A stretch of DNA of 64,000 nucleotides. It comes from Streptomyces abyssalis. GTDB taxonomy: Bacteria > Actinomycetota > Actinomycetes > Streptomycetales > Streptomycetaceae. Location: the NCBI RefSeq assembly GCF_001751365.1, contig NZ_LJGT01000036.1, positions 434,001-498,000 on the forward strand. Reading direction: 5' to 3'. Position numbers and translations under genes: made by a program. The notes under the pieces are model-generated. The model was not told where the DNA came from. It did no database searches and saw only the letters and a list, made by a program, of their open reading frames with translations. This document shows, one piece after another, positions 56,713 through 64,000 of this stretch; position 1 is the first letter of the stretch; each line of letters begins with the position of its first letter.

Positions 56713-57171
56713 ATGACCCGACGTCCCGGACCTCGCGTCCTGTCCGAAGAGGCACTTTCCGAGCTGCTGGGCGCCCGGCACTTCAGCGTCCTCGCCACCG
56801 GCAGGCGCAGCGGCCACCCGCATCTGACCACCATGGTGCACAGCTGGGACCCCGAGGCCCGCATCGTGCGCTTCTTCACCACCGCCGGCCGCGTGAAGGT
56901 GAGGCACCTGCGGCGCGACCCGCGTGCGGCCGTGCACGTGCAGGGCGGCGACGTGTGGACCTTCGCCGTCGCCGAGGGCGAGGCGGAGGTCTCCGAGATC
57001 ACGACCGTGCCCGGTGACGCCATCGGTCTGGAGGTGCTGGCGATGCTTCCGGAGTCGATGAGGCCCGCGGACGAACGCGCCTTCCTGGAGCAGCTGGTGG
57101 ACGAACGCCGGGTGGTCATCCGTCTGAGAGTGGACCGCATGTACGGAACGGCGCTCGACGTCGACGGCTGA
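56713..57171 (+). CDS. PPOX-class flavin/F420-dependent oxidoreductase
   Basis: A 152-residue split-barrel protein: ELLGARHFSVLATGRRSGHP, TTMVHSWDPEARIVRFFTTA, GRVKVRHLRRDPRAAVHVQG and a C-terminal RLRVDRMYGTALDV. This matches the TIGR03618 group, which binds F420 or FMN. Substrate unknown. The ATG at 56713 is 101 bp after the TrmH gene with a modest ribosome-binding site. It is the fourth complete or broken redox gene in this part of the window. Confidence 0.83.
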   Translation: MTRRPGPRVLSEEALSELLGARHFSVLATGRRSGHPHLTTMVHSWDPEARIVRFFTTAGRVKVRHLRRDPRAAVHVQGGDVWTFAVAEGEAEVSEITTVPGDAIGLEVLAMLPESMRPADERAFLEQLVDERRVVIRLRVDRMYGTALDVDG

Positions 57172-57269
57172 CATGCTCCGCACCGTGAACCCAGGCGCCC
57201 TGACCGGGTACTGCCGGTTGTCATGTCACTCCGCCGACATCCGGCGCGGACTCGGTAGCCCGGCGCCGG

Positions 57270-57611
57270 TCAGGTCCCGGCGAGGCCGACCCGTGCGCCG
57301 ATGTCGTCGCGGTGGGCTGCGCCGAGGACGGCGTCAAGCAGCCCTGGGAAGCGGGCATCGAGGTCGTCGCGGCGCAGCTCGACGAAGCATCGGGTGCCTT
57401 CCTGCCGGGTGCGGGTGACACCGGCGTCACGGAGCACACGCAGGTGATAGCTGAGGGTGGACTTGGCCACCGGCGCGCGCAGTTCGCTCCATCCGTGTTC
57501 GCGGTCGTCGGCGAGTACACGCAGGAGGCCGACCCGGACGGGGTCGTTGAGCGCCCCCATCACGCCGGTGAGGGTGATCTCGCTCGGAGTGGGGTGCCAC
57601 GCCTGTTTCAT
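57270..57611 (-). CDS. ArsR-family regulator
   Basis: A 113-residue winged-helix repressor: VMGALNDPVRVGLLRVLADD, LRAPVAKSTLSYHLRVLRDA, GVTRTRQEGTRCFVELRRDD. It lacks the CxC metal box, so it probably senses something other than a metal, such as oxidants through its single Cys. ATG 57611 is divergent from the SDR gene 53 bp away. An inverted repeat spans the gap, so it likely represses both genes. Confidence 0.87.
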   Translation of the reverse strand: MKQAWHPTPSEITLTGVMGALNDPVRVGLLRVLADDREHGWSELRAPVAKSTLSYHLRVLRDAGVTRTRQEGTRCFVELRRDDLDARFPGLLDAVLGAAHRDDIGARVGLAGT

Positions 57612-57623
57612 GTGATCATGGTA

Positions 57624-57656
57624 CATTGTTCGATGTTTCACGAACGTAGAACAATG
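57624..57656. promoter_or_regulatory. ArsR operator between divergent genes
   Basis: CATTGTTC (57624-57631) and GAACAATG (57649-57656) form perfect 8-bp arms; nested GTTCG (57628-57632) and CGAAC (57641-57645) form a second dyad. The gap is only 53 bp, so binding would block both promoters. Confidence 0.65.
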
Positions 57657-57664
57657 AGGGGCCG

Positions 57665-58432
57665 ATGACCATCGAATCTCCCGCAGACCTCGCCGGCCGC
57701 GTCGTCATCGTCACGGGCGCCGGATCCGGCATCGGCCGTGCCGCAGCCCGCGCCTTCGCTCACGCCGGCGCCCGTGTGCTGGGCGTCGGCCGCCGCATGG
57801 ACGCCCTCGAGGAGACCGCCGCCGACTCCGCCGCGATCGCCTCCCACTCGGCCGACCTGAGCGACCCGGCGGCACCCGGGGAAGCGGTCGGCGCCGCGCT
57901 CGACCGCTGGGGACAACTGGACGTTCTGGTCAACAACGCGGGAGCCACCAAGCTCATGCTGCTGGCCGACACCACCGCCGAGGGCGTCACCTCACTGTTC
58001 GGCCTCAACGTCGTCGCACCCAGCCTGCTGGCACATGCGGCGCTCCCGCATCTGCGTCAGAGCCGGGGCTCGATCGTCAACGTCTCCAGCACCTACGGCC
58101 ACCGGCCGCTGCCGGGCGCCGCCCACTACGCGGCCTCCAAGGCCGCACTCGAACAGCTCACCCGCAGCTGGGCGGTGGAGCTCGCGGCCGACGGCATCCG
58201 CGTCAACGCCCTCGCTCCCGGCCCGACCGAAAGCCAGGCCCTGGCCGCCTCCGGACTTTCCGGGACGACCATCGAACAGATCAAGCAGGAAGAAGCCGCG
58301 CGGATTCCCCTCGGCCGTCGCGGCGATCCCGACGAGGTCGCCGACTGGATCCTGCGCCTGGCCGATCCAGCCGCCACCACCTGGCTCACCGGGCAGATCC
58401 TCACCGTCGACGGCGGCCTGGAACTGACCTGA
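57665..58432 (+). CDS. SDR family oxidoreductase
   Basis: A 255-residue classical SDR: VVIVTGAGSGIGRAAARAFA, VNNAGATK, VNVSSTYG with the catalytic Ser, HYAASKAALEQL with Tyr and Lys, and the C-terminal LTGQILTVDGGLELT. GRRMD after beta-2 favours NADP. It is divergent from the ArsR gene and is probably its target. The ATG follows GAGGGG. Substrate unknown. Confidence 0.9.
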   Translation: MTIESPADLAGRVVIVTGAGSGIGRAAARAFAHAGARVLGVGRRMDALEETAADSAAIASHSADLSDPAAPGEAVGAALDRWGQLDVLVNNAGATKLMLLADTTAEGVTSLFGLNVVAPSLLAHAALPHLRQSRGSIVNVSSTYGHRPLPGAAHYAASKAALEQLTRSWAVELAADGIRVNALAPGPTESQALAASGLSGTTIEQIKQEEAARIPLGRRGDPDEVADWILRLADPAATTWLTGQILTVDGGLELT

Positions 58433-58588
58433 CGGTCCTCGGCATCCCGGGAGACCGCCTGATGAGCCACGTCCCACCGGCAGTCCCTGCGCTCACGACG
58501 GCACGCGATGCGAACCGCCGGACGCAGCAGCCCTGTTGGGGTGATGCGACACGGTGCTCGGCACGGTCACGGACGCGGGAGAACGGCC

Positions 58589-59605
58589 CTACGCCGCGTC
58601 CAGCAGCCCCGCGGGGTGCGCCGCGGAAGCGCCGAACCGCAGCCGTGCCCGGTCCGCCGCCGCCTCGGCACGTCTGGCCTTCTCCTCTCGGGGGTCCAGG
58701 GAGAGCTGCAGGGTGGCGAGTTCGGCGGGCATCAGCTCCTCGGCACGCAGGGCGACCGCCCGCACGCGGGCCCGCTGCAGCCCGAGTCCGTCGTGCAGGG
58801 CATAGGCGAGAGCGGTCAGCGCCGGTGTGTGCGCTGTGGGTTCGGCGAGCGTGCGGGTGCGCGTGGTGACGGAGCGGTCGGCGTAGCGGACGGTGAGGGT
58901 CAGCGCACGGGCGGCCTGCCCGGCGGTACGCATGCGGAAGCCCAGTCCGTCGGCGAGGGCGAGCAGTGCGCGGCGACGCGCGACCGTATCGAGTTCGTCG
59001 CGGGCGAAGCGGAGTTCGGCCTTCTCCGAACGTGCCGGTTCACCGGGAACCACCGGCGTCGGATCGATGCCGCGGGCGCGCTCGTGGAGGAGGCGTCCGG
59101 TCTTCGCGCCGAGGATGCGCTGCAGGGTGGCGGGGGCGGCGCCGGCGACACGGCCGACGGTGTCCAGACCGTACGAGCACAGGGTGCGTGCGGTCACGGC
59201 GCCGACGCCGTGCAGTGCCGCGACGGGTCTGCCGGCGAGGAAGGCGGCGGTCTCCTCCGGGTGCACGGTCCGTACCGAGCCGGCGGGCCCGGAGTGCGCG
59301 GCCATCCGCGCGAGCAGCGGGTTGGCGGCGACGCCGACGGTGCAGTCCGTGCCGTGCAGGGCCAGCGCACGGAGGCGGATGAGCCGGGCCAGCCCGGGCG
59401 CGTCGCGGTCGAAGTAGCGCAGCGCGCCTTGTACGTCGGCGAGCGCGGCGTCGGGCGGCAGCGCCTGCACGACAGGCGTGAAGTCGCCGAGGAGACCGAG
59501 GAGGCCGGAGAACTCCGGGCTCTCCTCCTCCGCGCGTCCGGCGGCCGTCCCCTCGAAGCGGACGTACAGCACGCGGAGTCCGGGACTTCCGGCTGCTTCG
59601 CTCAT
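58589..59605 (-). CDS. imuB: ImuB-like Y-family polymerase homologue, probably non-catalytic
   Basis: A 338-residue Y-family protein with thumb/helix-hairpin-helix segment (AALHGVGAVTARTLCSYGL) and little-finger domain (ALTLTVRYADRSVTTRTRTL). The first acidic motif normally reading DMDAFF is VLYVRFEG here, and the DE pair of SIDEAF aligns with PDAALADV, so catalytic acids are missing as in ImuB. ImuB is a scaffold that recruits DnaE2 to the clamp. The ATG overlaps the dnaE2 stop (ATGA), so it belongs to the same SOS operon. No imuA-like gene is adjacent. Confidence 0.75.
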   Translation of the reverse strand: MSEAAGSPGLRVLYVRFEGTAAGRAEEESPEFSGLLGLLGDFTPVVQALPPDAALADVQGALRYFDRDAPGLARLIRLRALALHGTDCTVGVAANPLLARMAAHSGPAGSVRTVHPEETAAFLAGRPVAALHGVGAVTARTLCSYGLDTVGRVAGAAPATLQRILGAKTGRLLHERARGIDPTPVVPGEPARSEKAELRFARDELDTVARRRALLALADGLGFRMRTAGQAARALTLTVRYADRSVTTRTRTLAEPTAHTPALTALAYALHDGLGLQRARVRAVALRAEELMPAELATLQLSLDPREEKARRAEAAADRARLRFGASAAHPAGLLDAA

Positions 59606-62600
59606 CCCGCGCTCCCCGGGCTGGAGTGCCACAGCTTGCGCAGGGCCTGCGGGGAACCCGCGGAATCGCCGGGCGGGCGCAGGTCGGCCCAGGGGTGCAT
59701 CTCATATCCCTTGGCCACCTCGACGGTGCGGCCGCCGTCTCCCTCGGCCACCTCGCCCTGCCCGGACCCGGGTTCCTCTCCCCCGGGCGGCTCCGCCAGC
59801 CTGGCGGCCACCGCGTCCAGGCCGCCGGTGCGGCGCAGTCCGGCCAGTTCGGCCAGGTCCCATGCGGCCGATCCCACCACGCTGAGGCTGCGCGGCCCGC
59901 GGCGCTGCACCACTCCCCTCACCAGCAGCAGCCAGGAGTGGAAGACGGTGTGCGCGCAGGCGGCGTGCGAATCGTCGAAGAAGGCGAGGTCGACCAGTCC
60001 GGTGCCGTCGTCGAGGGTGCTGAAGATGACGCGCCGGCCGGAGCGGATCGGCGGGGTCTGGGTCGCGGCCTTGGCGCCGGCGACCAGGACCGTCTCACCG
60101 TGCCGGACGTCGCGCAGCGCACGTGCGGAGTGCGCGCCCAGCTCCCGCAGGAACGCGGTGTGATCGTCCATGAGGTGCCGGGAGGCGTCCATGCCGAGTA
60201 CGCCGAGTTCCGCGCCCAGCCGCTCGCCGTCGTCGAGGTCGGGAAGCCCGGCCGGCTCGGGTACGGCGGCGTCGCCCAGCGCCAACTGCCCCTCACGAGC
60301 GCCCTTGCCGCGCTGCCGGCGGTGCAGTTCGGCGATCTGCAGCAGCAGGTCACGCCTGTTGCCGCCGGGGGCGAAAGCATCCAACGCCCCCACCTGGGCG
60401 AGCTTTTCGGCCACGGGACGTGACGGCCGCGCCCGACGCCAGAGGTCGGCCAGCGAGTCGTAGGGCTGCTCGGCGGCGATGCGTTCCGCGTCCGCCTCGC
60501 TGATGCCTTGCACTTCGGAGAGTGCGAGACGCAGTCCCCACAGGTGCTGCCCGGCCTCCGGAACGGCCGCGTCCTCAACTCCCTTGGAATCAGACACCAG
60601 TTCGATCCGATAAGCGGCCGACGACCGGTTCACATCCAGCGGCAGCACCGGCACCCCGTGTCTGCGCGCGTCCGCCAGCAGCAGCCGCTTCGGGTACATC
60701 CCCGGATCGTGCTCCAGCACCCCCGCGTAGAAGGCCGCCGGATGATGGGCCTTCAGCCACGCCGACTGGTACGTCGGCACGGCGAAGGCGACGGCATGCG
60801 CCTTGCAGAAGCCGTACGAGCCGAACGCCTCCACGATCTCCCAGGTGCGTTCGACGGCCTCGTCCGCGTAACCGCGCCGGGACGCCTCCTGCGCGAACCA
60901 GACCCGCACCCTCCCCTGCCGCTCGCCGTCCGAGAGCGCGCGCCGTGCCTCGTCGGCCATGGCACGGCCGCATCCGGTCATGACGGAGACGATCTCGATG
61001 ATCTGCTCGTGGAAGACGACGACGCCGAACGTCTCGCGCAGCGCCGGCTCCAGGTCCGGGTGCGGATACGCGGCGGGCCGCCGTCCGTGCCGCGCCTCGA
61101 TGAACGGGCGCACCATGTCGGCGACGACGGGTCCCGGCCGGAACAGCGAGATGTCGACGACGAGATGGTGGAAGCTCTCCGGCTGCAACCGCCCTACCAG
61201 GTCGCGCTGGCCCGGCGATTCGATCTGGAAGCACCCGAGCGTCTCGGCGGAGCGGATCAGCGCGTACGTACGCGGATCGTCCCGGGGCACCTCGTCCAGC
61301 ACGGGACGGCCGCCCCCCGCCCGTTCGATCTCGGCGACCGCGTACGCCATCGCGGACTGCATCCGCACTCCCAGCACGTCCAGCTTCAGCAGCCCCATCT
61401 CCTCCACGTCGTCCTTGTCGAACTGCGACATGGGGATGGGCGCCGCCCCCTCGTCCGGAGGACCGAGCGGAATCTCGCCGCTCGTGGGCACGACGGGTGT
61501 ACGGGCGCGGAGCGAGGCGTCCGAGAGCAGCACTCCGCACGGGTGCATGGCGATACCGCGGGGCAGCGCGTCCAGCGACTCGACCAGGTCCCAGAAGCGG
61601 GGTCCGTACCGCTCGGCGTCCACGCCGCGCAGCTCGGGGAGCTCATCGAGGGCGGCACGCGCGTCACGCGCCCGTATGTGCGGGAACGACTTGGCGAGCT
61701 TGTCGGTCCCGGCGGGGTCCATGCTCAGCGCGGCGGCCACGTCACGGATGGCGTGCCGCACCCGGTAGGTCTCGGGCATGGCGACGGCGGCGACGCGCCC
61801 TTCGCCGAAGCGGTCGAAGATCGCGCGGTAGACCTCCAGCCTCCGCGCGGACTCCACGTCGATGTCGATGTCCGGCAGCGCGGCGCGGCGCGGCGAGAGG
61901 AACCGCTCCATGAGGAGGCCGTGTTCGACGGGGTCCGCCTGTGCGATGCCCAGCAGATGGTTGACCAGCGACCCGGCGCCCGAGCCGCGTGCCGCGACCC
62001 GTACGCCCAGCGCCCTCGCGTCCTCGACGACCTGCGCGACGGTGAGGAAGTAGGAGGAGAAGCCCAGGCCTTCGATGATCCGCAGCTCGTGTTCGAGTCT
62101 CTCCCAGCGCTCCCGCTGCCCCTCGTACCGCCGGGCGACCATCCCGGCCGCACACCGCGAACGCAGCACGCGCTCGGCGCTCCTGCCGCCGCCCGCACCG
62201 ACCAGCCACGGCTCGGGGAAGTGCACATGCCCGATGCCGATGTCCTGCTCCGGGTCGACGCGGCAGTTCCCCGCGGTCTCCTCGGTCAGCGCCAGCAGCC
62301 GGTTCGCGGTGTCGCTCCGGTAGCCCGCGGCCTGAGCGATGCGCTCCGCGGCCGACGCCATGGCCTCCGGTCCCTTGAGCCACCGCTCCCCGCCGTCCAG
62401 TCCCTTCCGTGGATCGATGGGGACCAGGCGGCGCGCGGCGTCCAGCACGTCCGCGACCGGGCCCTGGCTCGGGTCGGCGTAGCGCACCCCGTTGGCCAGT
62501 ACGGGCGTCACCCCCTGCTCTGCGGCGAGCCCGAGCATCCGCGCGGACTCGCGCAGCGGCACGTGCCCGGCGACCTCCAGCCGCAGCGCCCGCGTACCAA

Positions 62601-63171
62601 AGATCTCCCGCCAGCCGTCCAGGTGCCGTGCCGCGCGGTCGGGACGTCCGGCGGCGAGCGACCGGCCGACGTCGGAGTCGGGGCCGAGCAGCACGGTCAG
62701 CGCGTCCTCGTGCGTGCCCGCGGCCCTTCCCCTGCCGGACGCCGAGGCGCCTCCGACCGCGGCCAGGTCCTCCCACTCCAGCAGGGGGCGCTCACCGCCG
62801 CCCGCGTGCGCGGCGGTGACCAGCCTGCACAGCCGGTCCCATCCCTCGGCCCCCTGCCCGGCGAGGAAGACGACACGCTGCGCCGATTCGTCGATGAAGG
62901 CACCTCCTCTGACGGGAGTACGGCGGCGGCGCACCGCGCTCCTCTCCTCCGGCCGCTCCGCCACCGCCAGATCCACCCCGTACACCGGGCGTACGCCGGC
63001 ATCCGCGCTCGCCCGTGCGAAGCGGACCGCTCCGGCGAGGCCGTCCCGGTCGGTGAGCGCGACGGCGTCCATGCCGCGCTCCGCGGCGCGGCCGGCCAGC
63101 GTCTCGGGATGCGAGGCCCCGTATCTCATGGAGAATCCGGAGGCGACGTGCAGGTGCACGAATCCCGGCAT
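59602..63171 (-). CDS. dnaE2: error-prone DNA polymerase III alpha, DnaE2
   Basis: A 1189-residue replicative-type polymerase with N-terminal PHP domain (FVHLHVASGFSMRYGASHPE, DAVALTDRDGLAGAVRFARA), palm residues in LPDIDIDVESARR, fingers/tandem HhH (GISEADAERIAAEQPYDSLA) and OB domain (RHGETVLVAGAKAATQTPP). Length and lack of a clear clamp-binding C-tail fit DnaE2, used in damage-induced mutagenesis. ATG 63171 follows GGGAGGTG. A perfect SOS box lies 66 bp upstream. The ImuB-like gene follows by ATGA overlap, the reverse of the usual imuB-dnaE2 order. Confidence 0.93.
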   Translation of the reverse strand: MPGFVHLHVASGFSMRYGASHPETLAGRAAERGMDAVALTDRDGLAGAVRFARASADAGVRPVYGVDLAVAERPEERSAVRRRRTPVRGGAFIDESAQRVVFLAGQGAEGWDRLCRLVTAAHAGGGERPLLEWEDLAAVGGASASGRGRAAGTHEDALTVLLGPDSDVGRSLAAGRPDRAARHLDGWREIFGTRALRLEVAGHVPLRESARMLGLAAEQGVTPVLANGVRYADPSQGPVADVLDAARRLVPIDPRKGLDGGERWLKGPEAMASAAERIAQAAGYRSDTANRLLALTEETAGNCRVDPEQDIGIGHVHFPEPWLVGAGGGRSAERVLRSRCAAGMVARRYEGQRERWERLEHELRIIEGLGFSSYFLTVAQVVEDARALGVRVAARGSGAGSLVNHLLGIAQADPVEHGLLMERFLSPRRAALPDIDIDVESARRLEVYRAIFDRFGEGRVAAVAMPETYRVRHAIRDVAAALSMDPAGTDKLAKSFPHIRARDARAALDELPELRGVDAERYGPRFWDLVESLDALPRGIAMHPCGVLLSDASLRARTPVVPTSGEIPLGPPDEGAAPIPMSQFDKDDVEEMGLLKLDVLGVRMQSAMAYAVAEIERAGGGRPVLDEVPRDDPRTYALIRSAETLGCFQIESPGQRDLVGRLQPESFHHLVVDISLFRPGPVVADMVRPFIEARHGRRPAAYPHPDLEPALRETFGVVVFHEQIIEIVSVMTGCGRAMADEARRALSDGERQGRVRVWFAQEASRRGYADEAVERTWEIVEAFGSYGFCKAHAVAFAVPTYQSAWLKAHHPAAFYAGVLEHDPGMYPKRLLLADARRHGVPVLPLDVNRSSAAYRIELVSDSKGVEDAAVPEAGQHLWGLRLALSEVQGISEADAERIAAEQPYDSLADLWRRARPSRPVAEKLAQVGALDAFAPGGNRRDLLLQIAELHRRQRGKGAREGQLALGDAAVPEPAGLPDLDDGERLGAELGVLGMDASRHLMDDHTAFLRELGAHSARALRDVRHGETVLVAGAKAATQTPPIRSGRRVIFSTLDDGTGLVDLAFFDDSHAACAHTVFHSWLLLVRGVVQRRGPRSLSVVGSAAWDLAELAGLRRTGGLDAVAARLAEPPGGEEPGSGQGEVAEGDGGRTVEVAKGYEMHPWADLRPPGDSAGSPQALRKLWHSSPGSAG

Positions 63172-63220
63172 CGCACGCACCTCCCGCCGCATCCGCACCT
63201 TGCCTGTCCTCGGTACACCC

Positions 63221-63252
63221 ACCATAGACCAGTTTGTCGAACTCGCGTTCGA
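63221..63252 (-). promoter_or_regulatory. LexA-regulated promoter with perfect SOS box
   Basis: TCGAAC-TCGC-GTTCGA (63237-63252) is the actinobacterial LexA box with perfect 6-bp arms. On the minus strand TATGGT (63226-63221) is the -10, so LexA would cover the -35 region of the dnaE2 operon. Confidence 0.8.
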
Positions 63253-63429
63253 ACGATTCGGGTGACGTTTCCTCGCAGCTCACCGGCGGTACGCGACCAG
63301 TGCGCGGCCACGCGGGCAGGGCCCGGGACCAGCGGTCGGCGGGGTGTCCGGCCGGAGTCCGGGACAGCGGGTTTCCGCGCCGGGAGAACCGCTCCCGCCA
63401 CCGCGCACGGCGGTGTCACGATCGGCTCC

Positions 63430-64000
63430 ATGACCCTCGAACGCGTTGCCGTGCTCTCCGACATCCACGGCGTCCTGCCCGCCCTGGAGGCGGTACTGGC
63501 CGAGCCGGACGTACGGGCCGCCGACGCGGTGGTGCTCGCGGGGGATCTCCTCGCCGGGCCGCAGCCCGTCGAGACGCTGGGACTGCTGCGCGATCTCGGC
63601 GACCGGGCCGTATGGATCAGCGGCAACGCCGACCGCGAACTGGTCGAACTCGCCCGCGGGGACGCGGGCAGGCCCGGCGCCGGCCCCCTGCCCATGGACG
63701 CGTGGGCGGCAAGGCAGCTGGGCACGGCGGACATCGGATTCCTGGCAGGGCTGCCGCCGACCGCACGCCTGGAGGTCGCCGGGCTCGGCCCGGTGCTCTT
63801 CTGCCACGCCACCCCACGCGACGACGCCGAGGTGGTGCTCGTCGACTCCCGGCCCGCGCGCTGGGCCGAAGTGCTGGCAGACGTGGACGCGGACGTACGG
63901 GCGGTGGTGTGCGGCCACACCCACATGCCGTTCGTACGGCTCACCCATGGGCTGCTGGTCGTCAACCCCGGGAGCGTCGGGATGCCGTACGGACGCCCCG
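63430..64000 (+). CDS. metallophosphoesterase (YfcE/MJ0936-like), 3' truncated by window end
   Basis: The first 190 residues of a calcineurin-like phosphoesterase: VAVLSDIHGVLPALEAVL (motif I), VLAGDLLAG (II), ISGNADRELVEL (III), FCHATPRDD (IV) and VCGHTHMPFVRL (V), then VVNPGSVGMPYGRP. All metal-binding residues are present, so a dinuclear-metal phosphodiesterase or protein/cyclic nucleotide phosphatase is expected. The ATG at 63430 begins after TCGGCTCC with a weak ribosome-binding site. It is divergent from dnaE2 across 260 bp. The C-terminus continues beyond the window. Confidence 0.87.
   Translation, partial: MTLERVAVLSDIHGVLPALEAVLAEPDVRAADAVVLAGDLLAGPQPVETLGLLRDLGDRAVWISGNADRELVELARGDAGRPGAGPLPMDAWAARQLGTADIGFLAGLPPTARLEVAGLGPVLFCHATPRDDAEVVLVDSRPARWAEVLADVDADVRAVVCGHTHMPFVRLTHGLLVVNPGSVGMPYGRP

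Noticed and set aside
1..64000. tRNA, rRNA, insertion sequences, integrases or attachment sites
   Set aside because: No cloverleaf with a CCA-type acceptor, rRNA core motif, transposase motif or flanking terminal repeats was seen by reading.

Overview
The window is about 72% G+C, densely packed, and dominated by codons ending in G or C, with GTG and TTG starts and many ATGA/GTGA gene overlaps. With its TetR, GntR and IclR regulators, SCO-type chromosomal families (MarP-like protease, DUF5925 ATPase, DnaE2, class E sortase-type anchor), it looks like chromosome of a Streptomyces or close relative. No rRNA, tRNA, CRISPR array, transposase or phage gene was seen. The species cannot be named from this sequence alone.

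Left part (1-20.4 kb). After the tail of a GH4 glycosidase comes a small catabolic module: D-2-hydroxyacid dehydrogenase, divergent MFS carrier and IclR regulator. A sulfotransferase follows, then a methyltransferase divergent from an ArsR-type regulator and MFS pair around a large inverted repeat. From 7.9 to 14.9 kb lies the most coherent system. One minus-strand operon encodes a DUF6282 metal-dependent hydrolase, a GalB-like (PIG-L fold) hydratase, an RraA/GalC-like aldolase and an SsuABC/TauABC-type importer, and five junctions are translationally coupled. A GntR/FCD regulator and a divergent DUF1932 dehydrogenase flank it, and near-identical palindromes overlap both promoters. It looks like uptake and degradation of a keto-acid or aromatic-derived acid whose identity is unknown. 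A flavoprotein dehydrogenase, a secreted beta-helix protein, a NUDIX hydrolase, two DUF202 membrane proteins and gluconokinase follow.

Middle part (20.5-45 kb). This is rich in acyl-CoA and aldehyde/alcohol metabolism. It holds an MBL hydrolase, a phosphotransferase/acyl-CoA dehydrogenase operon, quinone oxidoreductase, TetR, acyl-CoA ligase, SDR, a MaoC hydratase with its TetR, a DrrAB-like efflux pair with divergent TetR, alcohol and aldehyde dehydrogenases, MFS, a molybdopterin oxidoreductase, and homogentisate dioxygenase hmgA followed by a GntR/UTRA regulator. Several palindromes can be assigned to neighbouring TetR genes because matching sites recur. A frameshifted, truncated phosphotransferase remnant and a nearly 1-kb non-coding stretch are also here.

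Right part (45-64 kb). An orphan type ISP specificity-like protein, a small conserved protein, a DUF5925 AAA ATPase, a NADAR protein and a YtrA-type GntR are followed by a tandem GNAT protein, a MarP-like membrane serine protease, a secreted AMIN-like protein, a probably wall-anchored AA10 lytic polysaccharide monooxygenase, a secreted lipase, a TrmH-type RNA methyltransferase, a PPOX flavoprotein, a divergent ArsR/SDR pair, and the damage-inducible dnaE2-imuB-like operon with a perfect actinobacterial SOS box. The window ends inside a metallophosphoesterase gene.
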